Shown: piece after piece, positions 45,025 to 55,158 of the stretch
Numbering within the stretch: position 1 is the stretch's first letter
Layout: every line of letters starts with the position of its first letter
DNA from: Motilimonas eburnea
GTDB taxonomy: Bacteria; Pseudomonadota; Gammaproteobacteria; Enterobacterales; CBDFNC01
DNA: 64,000 nt
Reading direction: 5' to 3'
NCBI RefSeq assembly: GCF_021295345.1
Contig: NZ_JAIMJB010000001.1
Location: 310,001 to 374,000 of the forward strand
Notes under the pieces: model-generated
What the model was told of the DNA's origin: nothing
Seen by the model: the letters and a program-made list of their open reading frames with translations, nothing else
Database searches by the model: none
Program-made: the position numbers and the translations under genes

Positions 45025-45889
45025 GCTCAACGCAGTTTTTACCTTTTAGTTTTGAGCGATACAGGGCACTGTCTGCCATCTTGATCAATAATTCTAAACT
45101 TTCCCCCTGCGTTTGAGACGCGATCCCAAAGCTGGCACTGATACTCCTCGCCTGATTGCAGCAGCATTGATTGATGTTGACGCGCAAGGTTTCAGCTATC
45201 TGTTTGGCTTGCTTGAGGTGAGTATTAGGCAGGTATATTAAAAACTCTTCTCCGCCCCAGCGAGCGGCTATGTCTTGCTCACGGCATTGTTCCATGACGA
45301 CATTACTTAAACAAATCAGCACTTCATCCCCAAACTGGTGGCCATATTGGTCATTGATTTGTTTAAAGTCATCGATATCAAATAAGATCAGGGAATAAGG
45401 CACGGGCCTGTGATTCACCTGAGAAATTAAATAACGACGATTAAACAACCCCGTCAAGGAGTCTGTTTCAGCCAAGGCTTTAAGCTGGGCATTTTTCTCC
45501 ATCAAGGTGCGCTGTAACGTGACAATGCGTGAATGGGTTGCCACTCTGGCGAGTACCTCTAGGGCTTCAAAGGGTTTGCTGATGTAGTCCACGCCGCCTG
45601 CTCGAAAGGCCGTTATTTTGTCGGTTAGCTCATTGAGGGCACTTAAAAAGATCACTGGAATATCTTTGGTTTCGGGCTGCTCTTTTAGGTGGCGGCAGAC
45701 ATCATAGCCATTCATGCCCGGCATCATAATGTCGAGTAGGATCAACGAGGGCGGCTTTTTGTCGCACAACATCAATGCTGTTTTGCCGTCGGCCGCCCCT
45801 CGTACTTGATACCCTTCGTCTTTAAGTAACTTACTCAGCAAACGAATGTTTTCAACGGTATCGTCAACAATCAAAATATCGGATGTCAT
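45017..45889 (-). CDS. Response regulator diguanylate cyclase (REC-GGDEF)
   Basis: 290 aa: REC domain (1-120) with phosphoacceptor Asp53 in LILLDIMMPGMNG and Lys105 in SKPF, then GGDEF (~140-290) with an intact GGEEF active site (212-216) and an RxxD inhibitory site (Arg203-Asp206) exactly five residues upstream. It should make c-di-GMP on phosphorylation, with product feedback. Its ATG overlaps the hybrid kinase stop (ATGA), so it is the probable output of that kinase. Confidence 0.93.
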   Translation of the reverse strand: MTSDILIVDDTVENIRLLSKLLKDEGYQVRGAADGKTALMLCDKKPPSLILLDIMMPGMNGYDVCRHLKEQPETKDIPVIFLSALNELTDKITAFRAGGVDYISKPFEALEVLARVATHSRIVTLQRTLMEKNAQLKALAETDSLTGLFNRRYLISQVNHRPVPYSLILFDIDDFKQINDQYGHQFGDEVLICLSNVVMEQCREQDIAARWGGEEFLIYLPNTHLKQAKQIAETLRVNINQCCCNQARSISASFGIASQTQGESLELLIKMADSALYRSKLKGKNCVELA

Positions 45890-48138
45890 TCGTTAACATG
45901 CTCTCCTTGAGTAACAGGGTCTGTTTGGTGCGTTAAAATGCGCGTGATTTCTGCAAAATTATAGCTGTCAACGAGCCCTTGAAGGTGGTCTTTTAGTGGC
46001 GGTGGCATCACATTTTGGCACAATAGCTCGCTCAGGTGCTCTTGATCGCCCTGCTGCGCGGTTTCAACTAATTGCGCTGATAGCGCAAGATCAAGCTCAT
46101 GAGTCAGTGCAACGAGATCATGACTCAAGGTGGCAGGGGCGACATCAGGTAAAGGTTGGTCCTTGTTATAACTAAATTCTAATGTTAGGTGCTGTTTTAA
46201 GCATTGGAAAAGTTGATTAGGGCGATAAGGCTTGCAAATAAAATCGTCCATGCCGGCCAATAACATCTCGTGCTTTTCATCTTTAAAGACGCTGGCTGTC
46301 AGGGCGATAATTTTGACTTTCTTGCCCCCATTTGTGCTTAAACGACGAATTTTCTTGGTCGCTTCTAGGCCATCGAGGACGGGCATGCGACGATCCATGA
46401 AAATAAGATCGGGCTGCCAGTGTTGGTAAAGCTCCACGGCTTGTTCACCATTCATGGCTAATTTGGTCTGAAAGCCTGCTCCATCAAGTATTTTTAAAAT
46501 AAGCTCTTGGTTGAAGGTTTCATCTTCTGCAACCAGTACCTTAATACCGGCATTTTGCGGATGTAATTGGATGCCCTTACTTAATAATTCTATGTCTTGG
46601 CTAGCTTTATCAGCCATGGCGATGGGCAGGGTGAGACAAAAATCAGTGCCAACACCCAGCTCACTGTTCACCTTGATGGTGCCTTTCATTAGCTCGACAA
46701 ATTGTTTTGTAATACTTAAGCCTAACCCCGTTCCCTTAGCTGGCGATGACTGCTCAAGTTGTTCAAAGGGTAAAAAGATACGCTCTAGGTCTGTATTGGG
46801 AATTCCGCATCCTGTATCACTGACCAAAAGGCTTAATTCGCACTCATCGTTTGCCTGAACAGGGCAATCTATGGTCAGCGTCACCTGGCCTTGATTGGTA
46901 AATTTAATGGCATTACCCAGTAGGTTTAACAAGATTTGCCTGAGCTTAACGCCATCGGCAATAATAAATTGCGGAAGTTCGGCAGAATAGGTGACTTTTA
47001 AACTGATGTTCTTTTCTTTGGCTCGAATCAAAAGTAAGTTATATAAATCATCAATTAATTCATGAAAATTAACTACTTGTGGTTCAATTTGATAATGGCC
47101 GGCCTCTATTTTCGACATGTCTAACACATCATTAATCAATGCCAGTAAGTGTTCACCTGACTGGTTTATAATATTGATATAGTTAAGGTTTTCATCACTT
47201 AGGCCGGTTGAATCTTGCATCACCTTAGAAAAGCCAAGCACGGCATTGAGGGGCGTTCTGAGTTCATGGCTCATATTGGCCAAAAACGTGGATTTAGCCC
47301 GGTTGGCCACTTCTGCCTGATCTTTGGCTTTAGCCAGATGTTGTTGTAATTTTTTTATGTTATCGATGTCAAGGTGAATACCATTCATCCGCGTGGGCTT
47401 GCCTTGGTCATCTCTGTCGGACACCTTACCTAGGTCGAGGATCCAACGCCACTGCCCATCACCACACCGCATCCTAAATTCAGCTTCGTAGGTGTCGGTT
47501 TCGCCATCTAGATGCGCTTGGATCTTGGCGACTGCTTGGTCCAAATCATCCGGATGCACCATCTCAGACCAACGCTCCAAACCATTAACGACTTCTGAAA
47601 ACAGCTCATTGGTGTCAAACATCACACTGGGCGGGTATTTTTTCTGCGTAGCCCAAGTTTGGTTGGCAATAATCCGGCCTTGCTGCGGATAAAAGTCCCA
47701 AATGCCGATATTGGCGCCCTTTGCTGCAAACTCTAGCCTGTCTATATCCAATCGAGCTTGTGCCAGCTGTTGGCGTTCAGGGCTGTGGCAGCTGGTTTCG
47801 ACACATTGTAAGAATAGATAATCCGAATCAGGTAATCGGGTAAAATACAAATCCAGACAGAGGGTGCTTTGTTTGTATGTCACCGCTAGCGCTAAGGCAG
47901 CCTGGGGGGCTTGTGATAGATGTTCATTGATGGCTTGTTGATGTTGCCAACCGAGGACTTCCATCAGCGGCGTTTGGCCTGGCGAAATATTTTCGAGGCC
48001 AAATAACTGAGCAAAGGCCAAGTTGCTTGTGTTGAGGTTTAATTGGGGATCTAACAAAGCACTGGCCAAGGGTAAATAGGCCAGTGAACTTGTCAATGAT
48101 TCCGTTACTGATGAATTAGGTACATCACGTCTTTCCAT
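45886..48138 (-). CDS. PAS-PAS hybrid histidine kinase
   Basis: 750 aa, no membrane segment. PAS-like region (~15-115), second PAS/PAC (~135-262, with WSEMVHPDD and WRWILDLG), HisKA with His291 (NMSHELRTPLNAV), HATPase (NLLGNAIKF, DTGCGIP, KGTGLGLSI), REC with Asp582 (LIFMDRRMP), and an ~85-aa helical tail that lacks a clear Hpt His motif. A cytosolic sensor. Coupled on both sides: TAATG with the hydrolase and ATGA with REC-GGDEF. Confidence 0.92.
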   Translation of the reverse strand: MERRDVPNSSVTESLTSSLAYLPLASALLDPQLNLNTSNLAFAQLFGLENISPGQTPLMEVLGWQHQQAINEHLSQAPQAALALAVTYKQSTLCLDLYFTRLPDSDYLFLQCVETSCHSPERQQLAQARLDIDRLEFAAKGANIGIWDFYPQQGRIIANQTWATQKKYPPSVMFDTNELFSEVVNGLERWSEMVHPDDLDQAVAKIQAHLDGETDTYEAEFRMRCGDGQWRWILDLGKVSDRDDQGKPTRMNGIHLDIDNIKKLQQHLAKAKDQAEVANRAKSTFLANMSHELRTPLNAVLGFSKVMQDSTGLSDENLNYINIINQSGEHLLALINDVLDMSKIEAGHYQIEPQVVNFHELIDDLYNLLLIRAKEKNISLKVTYSAELPQFIIADGVKLRQILLNLLGNAIKFTNQGQVTLTIDCPVQANDECELSLLVSDTGCGIPNTDLERIFLPFEQLEQSSPAKGTGLGLSITKQFVELMKGTIKVNSELGVGTDFCLTLPIAMADKASQDIELLSKGIQLHPQNAGIKVLVAEDETFNQELILKILDGAGFQTKLAMNGEQAVELYQHWQPDLIFMDRRMPVLDGLEATKKIRRLSTNGGKKVKIIALTASVFKDEKHEMLLAGMDDFICKPYRPNQLFQCLKQHLTLEFSYNKDQPLPDVAPATLSHDLVALTHELDLALSAQLVETAQQGDQEHLSELLCQNVMPPPLKDHLQGLVDSYNFAEITRILTHQTDPVTQGEHVNE

Positions 48139-49562
48139 TACAAAGTGTTCTTCTTAAGTAATGCAAACAAATTAAATTGTTTAAAACCCTGCTGATTTGC
48201 CGGAAAGCCATCAATAGCTAAATAAAAGTCTCCGCTTTTAGGGTAGGCGATCAAACTCCATAGATTGGCAACGCCAGCAGAAAAAGACTGCTTCGGTGTG
48301 GTAAATGTCTCTTCTGGATAATATGCACTAATAGTAGCGAGAATATTATTGGTATAAGAGGGGACGCCTTGCTCCCGGGTTAATTGGGTAAAAGGATCAA
48401 ATCGGTCACTCATGATCTTCATCGCGTTGTCTGGGGTAATTTGACCGAAGTATTCATGAAGCAGGGACTGATAACGTTCAAATCGACTGGGAGCCGGTAC
48501 AATAAAGTTATAGGGCTGACGTAATTGCTCAAGGTAAGCCGGAATGTTATCAATGGGTCCGAGTGCGTAAACTTGTTGTTGATCCAGTGCGTAATTATAG
48601 CCTGAGTAGCCCATATAACCGGGGTAGCAAATGGAATGGTTGGTTTGCCATAAACAACTGGTATCCACCATGGGATAACGTACCGTGGTGATTTTGGCTG
48701 AGGCTTCTATCACGGCCGCAGTGCGATTATTGGCATCGGCGCAGTGATAGGCAATGCCGGTGCGTCTTGGGTTATCACGAAAAGTATCCAGCGCTTGCTC
48801 TAAGTTGGTAGCGTTGAGCAGCGCCAAGCGAGTCAACACCCCCAAACCATAGCCCCTCATGGTTTCATCGATGGAAGCATCGTATTGCGTCATCACACTG
48901 ATGCCTGCCGTATTGAACCCGCCATCAAAGCCAACCATACCGGGGAAACACAAAAAGAGGTGCGGTTGACCTTGCTCTGGCGCGCTAATAAAAATATAGC
49001 GGTTATCCAATTGCCCAGGCAGGTTGAGGTTATCTTCATTTTTACAAAAGATAAGCTCCCCATCACCCCCTGCGGTTTCATCCCATGCTGAGAAGCTGCT
49101 ACAACCAGCCCCCGTTAACACACGGGTGCCTGCACCATGAGCGGGGTAGTGGCCTTTGCTTGTCTCATCAAACACATTCCAATAATGCGGGTGGGCATAA
49201 ATACACCACTGGTCATACATGGTATTCCAGGTTTGAATTTGCTCAAGGCTAATATCAAAGCCGGCGGCTTGGGCACCGTCGGCGATTCCCTTCATTTCTT
49301 CCAATAAGCACGAGGGGACATACTCTTGAGCCACTTTCGCCCCTTCTGCGAAGGCAAGCTCGGCTTTGTCCCAATCATGTTGCAATGTTTTGGCGATAAC
49401 CGCGATTGCAGCAGGCTGGGTTTGTTGGATCATGGTGTTAATTTGCTCTGCTAGCAAATAACCATGCTGGAAACCCATTTCATAATGTGAGCCTTTCATG
49501 ATCAGCGTTTTAACGCCTTGTTCTACTGTTAAACTGCCTTTGCTTAAGATTGATTCATGCAT
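48138..49562 (-). CDS. C45-family Ntn hydrolase (acyltransferase/amidase-like)
   Basis: 474 aa, no signal peptide. GAGCSSFSAWD holds Cys154, which in C45 (isopenicillin N acyltransferase-like) enzymes becomes the N-terminal nucleophile after cleavage of the preceding Gly-Cys bond; LIFCKNEDNL fits the ARNxDW-type site. The N-terminal LIMKGSHYEMGFQHGYLL also recalls the family. Such enzymes cleave or form amide bonds of acyl amino acids, β-lactams or bile acids. It overlaps the kinase start by one base, so it probably makes or removes the kinase signal; that is inference. Confidence 0.85.
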   Translation of the reverse strand: MHESILSKGSLTVEQGVKTLIMKGSHYEMGFQHGYLLAEQINTMIQQTQPAAIAVIAKTLQHDWDKAELAFAEGAKVAQEYVPSCLLEEMKGIADGAQAAGFDISLEQIQTWNTMYDQWCIYAHPHYWNVFDETSKGHYPAHGAGTRVLTGAGCSSFSAWDETAGGDGELIFCKNEDNLNLPGQLDNRYIFISAPEQGQPHLFLCFPGMVGFDGGFNTAGISVMTQYDASIDETMRGYGLGVLTRLALLNATNLEQALDTFRDNPRRTGIAYHCADANNRTAAVIEASAKITTVRYPMVDTSCLWQTNHSICYPGYMGYSGYNYALDQQQVYALGPIDNIPAYLEQLRQPYNFIVPAPSRFERYQSLLHEYFGQITPDNAMKIMSDRFDPFTQLTREQGVPSYTNNILATISAYYPEETFTTPKQSFSAGVANLWSLIAYPKSGDFYLAIDGFPANQQGFKQFNLFALLKKNTL

Positions 49563-49864
49563 GGGGAAGCCGCGCTGTAGTTGAAGATAATGTTAAGCTA
49601 GTTTGACAAGTTTGTGATGTCAATGGTTATGATTGGATAGCAAGAGCTGGCGCATTTTTTGTTTTGTGGAAAGCGATTAAAGCTATGAAATAGGGCAGTG
49701 ACGCACACGAAAAAGACTCAATGTTACTTTTGGTGTTGGTGAACGCTACCTATTAAGAAAAACTAACAAAAAACTAGGCAAAAAAATGCCGGCGATCGCC
49801 GGCACTTGTGTTTTATCCAACGAAGGGTCGTGGATAGATATCGAGATGGACTAAGCCGAGTCGA
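49563..49864. other. Gap between C45 operon and second cold-shock gene
   Basis: 302 bp. It holds the promoter side of the C45 operon (right part unassigned, AT-rich) and the cold-shock terminator at 49780-49804. No gene seen. Confidence 0.5.
49780..49804 (-). terminator. Terminator of the second cold-shock gene
   Basis: TGCCGGCGATCGCCGGCA is a perfect 18-bp palindrome; on the minus strand it is followed by seven T residues. Confidence 0.9.
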
Positions 49865-50074
49865 TTAAAGCGTAACTACGTTAGCTGCTTGTGGGCCTTT
49901 TTGGCCTTGCTCTAGGTCAAAAGAAACTTTTTGACCTTCGGCTAAAGTTTTGAAGCCTTCAGAAGCGATAGCGCGGAAATGTACGAATACATCAGAACCG
50001 CCGTTATCTTGAGTGATAAAACCGAAACCTTTGTCTTCGTTAAACCATTTTACAGTACCAGTAGATTTAGACAT
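49865..50074 (-). CDS. CspA-family cold-shock protein (second copy)
   Basis: 69 aa with KGFGFITQ and [11 protein letters not shown]-binding motifs. AGGAGA lies 6 nt before the ATG. About 310 bp of non-coding sequence (50075-50384) separates it from the divergent binding-protein gene and should hold its long leader; I see no other gene there. Confidence 0.95.
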   Translation of the reverse strand: MSKSTGTVKWFNEDKGFGFITQDNGGSDVFVHFRAIASEGFKTLAEGQKVSFDLEQGQKGPQAANVVTL

Positions 50075-50384
50075 GTGTGTCTCCTAACTTTTCAATATTA
50101 ATTCGCAGTTTGCGTTGTAGTAGCCAGAAAAGAATTATTTATTTGTTGCAAAAACGATGTAAGGAAAGACTTCATGACACTAGCTGTTGAACAGATGGAA
50201 CGAAGGTTTCTAAAGCATAACATTGTAGTATTACATATAAACAAAGGTCTGTCTGACAGCCCACGGCCATACTAACACAGCGCTTAACAAAGTAAACCTA
50301 TTTAATTTATCCCTTCTTTACCTTCAAGCCACATCCCCAGTTTCATCTATACTTGTATGGTCACTTGTTGTTTGGAGTAAGTGA

Positions 50385-51131
50385 ATGAAAACGAAATACT
50401 TGTTGATTTTAGGGTTTTGCATTTGTACCACGTGTTTTGCCACAGGCCAAACAACCTTACTCGTGGCAACGGATGAGTGGCCACCCTTTAGAATAGCCGA
50501 TCCCAATGGCTTTACCGGTTTAGACATTCAACTGTTAGCTGCGTTAAGTGAAAAAACGGGGATCCAGTTTCAAGTGAAGCGGTATCCTTGGGCGAGAGCC
50601 TTAAGTCATATGGAAATTGGTCAGGTTGACATGATGGTAGGGCTGGCTAAGACGCCTGCCCGAGCTCAGTATATTCATTACCTACAGCCGAGTTATTACG
50701 ATTGTAACCCCGCTTTCTATACCACCAAAGACATACATAAGCCGATAAAAAACTATCAAGATCTTTATTATTATCGCATTGGCTATGTGCGAGATTCTGC
50801 CTATTTTGAACCATTTGATTCCGATAAAGAGCTGCTTAAACACAGTGTCCCAACGGAAATCCAGCTGCTAAAAATGGCGCAAAAAGGCCACATTGAAGTC
50901 TTCATAGGCACCGATTGTCAGGTTGAATATGAAATCTCACGACGAGGCTTATGGTTGAGTTTGGCACGGGCACCTTATCGACCACAACATCAGGTCTCTT
51001 TGTATATTGGCTTCTCAAAAAAATCGCCCAAGCTCACCTTTGCTCCCCAAGTCGAGAATGCATTGGTCGAGTTATTACAAAGCGAAGAGTTTGAACAAAT
51101 TAAACGTCAGTACTTTGCACCGAGTGATTAG
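50385..51131 (+). CDS. Stand-alone periplasmic solute-binding protein (SBP_bac_3 type)
   Basis: 248 aa with a signal peptide (~1-20, ending TCFATG). LLVATDEWPPFRIADPNGFTG and the GLDIQLLAALSEKTGI motif identify an amino-acid-type binding fold. GYVRDSAYFEPF and QVDMMVGLAKTPARAQYI belong to the same family. No permease or ATPase is next to it; proteins of this kind in Shewanella/Vibrio often lack transporters and may sense. GGAGTAAG precedes the ATG. Confidence 0.85.
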   Translation: MKTKYLLILGFCICTTCFATGQTTLLVATDEWPPFRIADPNGFTGLDIQLLAALSEKTGIQFQVKRYPWARALSHMEIGQVDMMVGLAKTPARAQYIHYLQPSYYDCNPAFYTTKDIHKPIKNYQDLYYYRIGYVRDSAYFEPFDSDKELLKHSVPTEIQLLKMAQKGHIEVFIGTDCQVEYEISRRGLWLSLARAPYRPQHQVSLYIGFSKKSPKLTFAPQVENALVELLQSEEFEQIKRQYFAPSD

Positions 51132-51333
51132 GTCTATTTCCCTCTATTAGCACAATGGAGGCAGAACGCGAATTTAAATTTAAAATTTGCAATCAAGGTA
51201 GCGGTTTATTAAATCGCCTTTTGCCTTCATCACGCCTTTTGCTTTTGTAGTCGATTTCATTTTTTCCTTAGGGATATACTGTGCCAACAGGGCTCTCTCG
51301 GTTATTCAAATAACCAAAGTGGTGAGGTTAAGT

Positions 51334-53277
51334 GTGGGACGTTACTCGATATTATTTATTTTATTGGCACTGACCGTGTTGGTAGATTCCCTAGCTTGGG
51401 TGTTTTTTCGCAATGATATCAATGCTCTACATCTTTTAGCTTATTCAGCCATTGTAAACTTATTGCTCTTGGCTTATTTTCACTTCAAAGAGTTAGGCCA
51501 AAAAATTCAGCGTATCAGCCAGCGAAATAGCGAGTTAACAAAACAAAACCGGCTACTAAATATTGACGTTGCCGCCCTTGCTGACAAAACCCAAAAATAC
51601 CAAACCTTACTCGATAGTCTACCTGATCTTGCTTGGGTAAAAGATCCCCAAGGCCGCTTCCTGACGGTGAATGCCCAGTTTGAACAAGCTTTTGGCGTGA
51701 ATTATGAAACCTTGATTGGAAAAACCGATTTTGACTTGTCACACCGTGCTGACGCCGAGCAATATCGCCAAGATGATTTACATGTCATGGAGACAGGTCA
51801 ACAGCTTAGGCAAGAATTTCTTGCTACCGCCGTTGATGGCTCTCAAGCTTGGATTGAGTTAATTAAAGTGCCAGTGGTTAAAGCGGGCAAGGTGGTAGGG
51901 ACGGCAGGCACGGCGCGTGATATTAGCGAGCGTAAAAAAGCCCAAGAGAAACTGGCCCATTTGGCGCACTTTGACTCGTTAACCGGATTAGCCAATCGCT
52001 ACTCCCTAGAGCAGGATCTCAATCGATTATTGGCGCAGGAGCCAGCTTATTTATTGGTGGCCTTTCTCGACATGGATAACTTTAAATTAATCAATGATTC
52101 CATGGGCCATGCTGCCGGAGATAAAGCCCTCAGGGTGACCGCTGAGCGATTGCAACAAGCAGCGCCTGCTAACACGCAAGTGTATCGCCTCAGCGGTGAT
52201 GAATTTGTGCTGGTGGCAGGCGATTTGGTTGAACAGGAGCAAATTGAAAAGTGGGCACAGAAAATCATGGATTCAGTGTGCCAACGCTGCGAGATCGAAT
52301 CATTTGAGTTTGATTTAGCCGTCACCATGGGGATCAGCCTATACCCTCATCATGGCAGTGAATGTTGGGAATTAGTTAAAAATGCCGACATTGCCATGTA
52401 TCAGGCGAAATTAGCGGGTAGGAAACGCTATCAAATCTTTTCGGAGCAATTTGCAGGCTTAGCGTTAAAGCAGCTGTCTATGGACAAGCGTTTGCGCCTT
52501 GCACTAGAGCAAGAGCAGCTGTTTTTACGTTATCAACCTATGGTGGATGGGGCGAGCGGCGCCATGGTGGGAATGGAAGCGCTGATCCGCTGGCAAGATC
52601 CGGAGCGCGGTGAAATAGGCCCTGCGGAATTTATTCCATTTGCTGAGCAGTCGGGGTTGATTTCGGAGGTTGGGAAATATGTCCTGAAAGCCGCCCTCAA
52701 ACAACAAGCGCATTGGCATCAGGCGGGATTACAATGTGTCCCGGTTTCCATTAACGTGTCAGGATTACAATTTCATCAACATGACTTGGTAAAAGACATA
52801 GGTCAAACCATCCATGAATCGGGTGTGCCAGGCGAATTAATCGAGTTGGAGTTAACCGAAAGCATTTTGATGAAAGATGAAATCAAACTGAATAATACAC
52901 TGCATGCTCTACGCCAATTAGGTCTGAGTTTAAGTGTGGATGATTTTGGTACTGGCTATTCTAACCTCGCCTATCTATCGCGTTTTCCCATCAGTAAGCT
53001 CAAGATAGATCGCTCTTTTGTTGACCACATCGATCAACAATCAGATCAACAAATCATTACTAAAGCCATCGTTGAGTTGGCAAAAAACCTAGGTTTAAAT
53101 TTAGTGGCAGAAGGTGTTGAACGCGAAGCTGAATTAACCCATTTATTGGCGCTGGGGTGTGACACTATTCAAGGGTACTATTTTGCAAAACCACTGCTCG
53201 CTAAAGAAGTGGTTGCCTTATTAGAGCAAGCCACGCCTTTTGCACCGAGATCCACTGCAGCCAACCCTCAAATGTAA
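51334..53277 (+). CDS. Membrane PAS-GGDEF-EAL cyclic-di-GMP protein
   Basis: ~647 aa: two N-terminal helices, a coiled coil (~50-85), PAS (~90-205), GGDEF-like (~210-370) and EAL (~380-640). The cyclase motif reads SGDEF and no RxxD site is present, whereas the EAL domain keeps GMEALIRW, DDFGTGYSNL and VAEGVE. It is therefore most likely a phosphodiesterase with a regulatory GGDEF. GTG 51334 has GAGGT 5 nt upstream; GTG 51319 is an alternative. Confidence 0.9.
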   Translation: MGRYSILFILLALTVLVDSLAWVFFRNDINALHLLAYSAIVNLLLLAYFHFKELGQKIQRISQRNSELTKQNRLLNIDVAALADKTQKYQTLLDSLPDLAWVKDPQGRFLTVNAQFEQAFGVNYETLIGKTDFDLSHRADAEQYRQDDLHVMETGQQLRQEFLATAVDGSQAWIELIKVPVVKAGKVVGTAGTARDISERKKAQEKLAHLAHFDSLTGLANRYSLEQDLNRLLAQEPAYLLVAFLDMDNFKLINDSMGHAAGDKALRVTAERLQQAAPANTQVYRLSGDEFVLVAGDLVEQEQIEKWAQKIMDSVCQRCEIESFEFDLAVTMGISLYPHHGSECWELVKNADIAMYQAKLAGRKRYQIFSEQFAGLALKQLSMDKRLRLALEQEQLFLRYQPMVDGASGAMVGMEALIRWQDPERGEIGPAEFIPFAEQSGLISEVGKYVLKAALKQQAHWHQAGLQCVPVSINVSGLQFHQHDLVKDIGQTIHESGVPGELIELELTESILMKDEIKLNNTLHALRQLGLSLSVDDFGTGYSNLAYLSRFPISKLKIDRSFVDHIDQQSDQQIITKAIVELAKNLGLNLVAEGVEREAELTHLLALGCDTIQGYYFAKPLLAKEVVALLEQATPFAPRSTAANPQM

Positions 53278-53460
53278 GTCAAAAAGCATATATCAGCACT
53301 TTTTAGAATAAATTATTACATTGACTTAGTCTTTTATAATTTTTAGCATTATCCACCCTGTTTTTGCGGGGAGATTAGACCTTACGACTTAATACGATAT
53401 TATTACCAGTAATAATATCTCTATTTTCTTGATTCATGCACTCAGGACCCGCTTATCACT

Positions 53461-54492
53461 ATGATCCATTTGCAAAATCTGAATAAGACCTTTCACTCGG
53501 GGGCAAAGCAGGTCAAAGCCCTGCAAGAGGTTAGTTTACATATTGAGGCCGGTCAGATATTTGGCGTCATCGGCGCATCGGGGGCGGGGAAAAGTACCTT
53601 GATTCGCTGTGTTAACTTGCTCGAGCGGCCAGATTCAGGCCAAGTTGTGTTGGATGGTGTGGATTTAACCTTATTAGCAAAATCTGAGTTGGCCCAGGCG
53701 CGCAGTAAAATTGGCATGATTTTTCAGCATTTTAACCTGCTATCATCACGCACGGTTGCCGCAAATATTGCTTTACCCCTTGAGCTAGCAGGTGAAAGTA
53801 AAGCCAGTATCAAGCAGCGCGTTGCCGAATTACTGCCCTTGGTTGGCTTAGCCGATAAAGCGAATGTGTATCCTGCCCAGCTTAGTGGTGGGCAAAAGCA
53901 GCGCGTGGCGATTGCCAGAGCCCTTGCGACCTCGCCTAAGGTGCTACTTTGTGATGAAGCAACATCGGCGTTGGATCCGGAAACGACCAAGTCGATTTTA
54001 AGTCTGCTTAAAGACATCAATCAAAAACTGAACATTACTATTTTATTGATCACTCACGAGATGGAAGTGATTAAAAGTATTTGTGATCAAGTGGCGATTA
54101 TTGATGGTGGCCAATTAATTGAACAAAACAGTGTGGCTGAGTTTTTCTCTCATCCAAAAACCGAGTTGGCTAAACGCTTCATTGCTGCCACCATCCATAT
54201 TGAAATTCCCCATGACTATCAAGCTCGATTGCATCCCGACATCAGGCCAGATACTTACCCCTTGGTCCGTTTAGGCTTTTCTGGTGCCAGTGTTGACGCC
54301 CCCTTAATCTCTGAGATGAGCCGTCAGTACAATGTCGACATTAGTATATTGAGTGCCAATATGGATTATGCCGGTGGCGTAAAATTTGGCTACATGTTAG
54401 CAGAGTTATTTGGTCAGCCCGACCAAACGCAACAGGCCATTCAGTTTTTAGTTGAGCACCATATCAGTGTGGAGGTTTTAGGTTATGTCTGA
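53461..54492 (+). CDS. metN: D/L-methionine ABC transporter ATPase MetN
   Basis: 343 aa: Walker [10 protein letters not shown], signature LSGGQKQR, Walker [14 protein letters not shown], and a C-terminal NIL regulatory domain (~265-343) that binds methionine and inhibits transport. The metI start overlaps its stop by 8 bp. No clear MetJ box tandem or SAM riboswitch can be made out in the 183-bp upstream gap, though a TTGACT at ~53324 could be a -35. Confidence 0.95.
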   Translation: MIHLQNLNKTFHSGAKQVKALQEVSLHIEAGQIFGVIGASGAGKSTLIRCVNLLERPDSGQVVLDGVDLTLLAKSELAQARSKIGMIFQHFNLLSSRTVAANIALPLELAGESKASIKQRVAELLPLVGLADKANVYPAQLSGGQKQRVAIARALATSPKVLLCDEATSALDPETTKSILSLLKDINQKLNITILLITHEMEVIKSICDQVAIIDGGQLIEQNSVAEFFSHPKTELAKRFIAATIHIEIPHDYQARLHPDIRPDTYPLVRLGFSGASVDAPLISEMSRQYNVDISILSANMDYAGGVKFGYMLAELFGQPDQTQQAIQFLVEHHISVEVLGYV

Positions 54493-55138
54493 TGCCATGA
54501 TAGATTTACTGATCCAAGCTTTTGGAGAAACTCTCATGATGGTCGGCTTATCGGGGTTGATCAGCTGTTTATTAGGCCTGCCATTAGGAGTGCTACTTCA
54601 TAACACCAAAGCCGGCGAACTATGGGCTAATCCCGCGTTAAATCATGTTCTTGGGATCGTAGTGAACATTGGTCGTTCGGTGCCCTTCATTATTTTATTG
54701 GTCGCCATCATTCCTTTGACGCGTTTGATCGTGGGCAGCTCCATCGGTACTTTAGCGGCCACGGTGCCACTCACTATTGCTGCTATTCCTTTTGTGGCTA
54801 GGCTGGTGGAAGGTGCTTTGATGGAAGTTCCAGACGGATTAGTCGAAGCCGCCAATGCCATGGGAGCGAGTCCCCTGCAAATCATCTGTAAGGTGTGCTT
54901 ACCCGAAGCCTTGCCGGGCATCATTAATAGTATCACCATCACCTTAGTGACATTAGTCAACTATTCAGCCATGGCTGGCGCGGTAGGTGGAGGCGGTTTA
55001 GGTGATGTGGGCATACGATACGGGTTCCATCGTTTCGAGCCGCAAATTCTCATTATTACTGTGGTAGTGCTCATTGCATTGGTGCAGTTAATTCAAATGC
55101 TAGGGGATTACCTAGTTAATAAAGTCGATCACCGTTAA
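54485..55138 (+). CDS. metI: Methionine ABC transporter permease MetI
   Basis: 217 aa, five helices; [19 protein letters not shown] followed by [20 protein letters not shown] is the MetI EAA loop. Inner membrane channel for methionine import. Overlaps metN by 8 bp, 8 bp before metQ. Confidence 0.95.
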   Translation: MSDAMIDLLIQAFGETLMMVGLSGLISCLLGLPLGVLLHNTKAGELWANPALNHVLGIVVNIGRSVPFIILLVAIIPLTRLIVGSSIGTLAATVPLTIAAIPFVARLVEGALMEVPDGLVEAANAMGASPLQIICKVCLPEALPGIINSITITLVTLVNYSAMAGAVGGGGLGDVGIRYGFHRFEPQILIITVVVLIALVQLIQMLGDYLVNKVDHR

Positions 55139-55158
55139 TTTAATAAGTGGAAATCAAA

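Noticed and set aside
53278-53460. SAM riboswitch or MetJ box upstream of metN
   Set aside because: No recognisable SAM riboswitch fold and no convincing tandem AGACGTCT-like sites.
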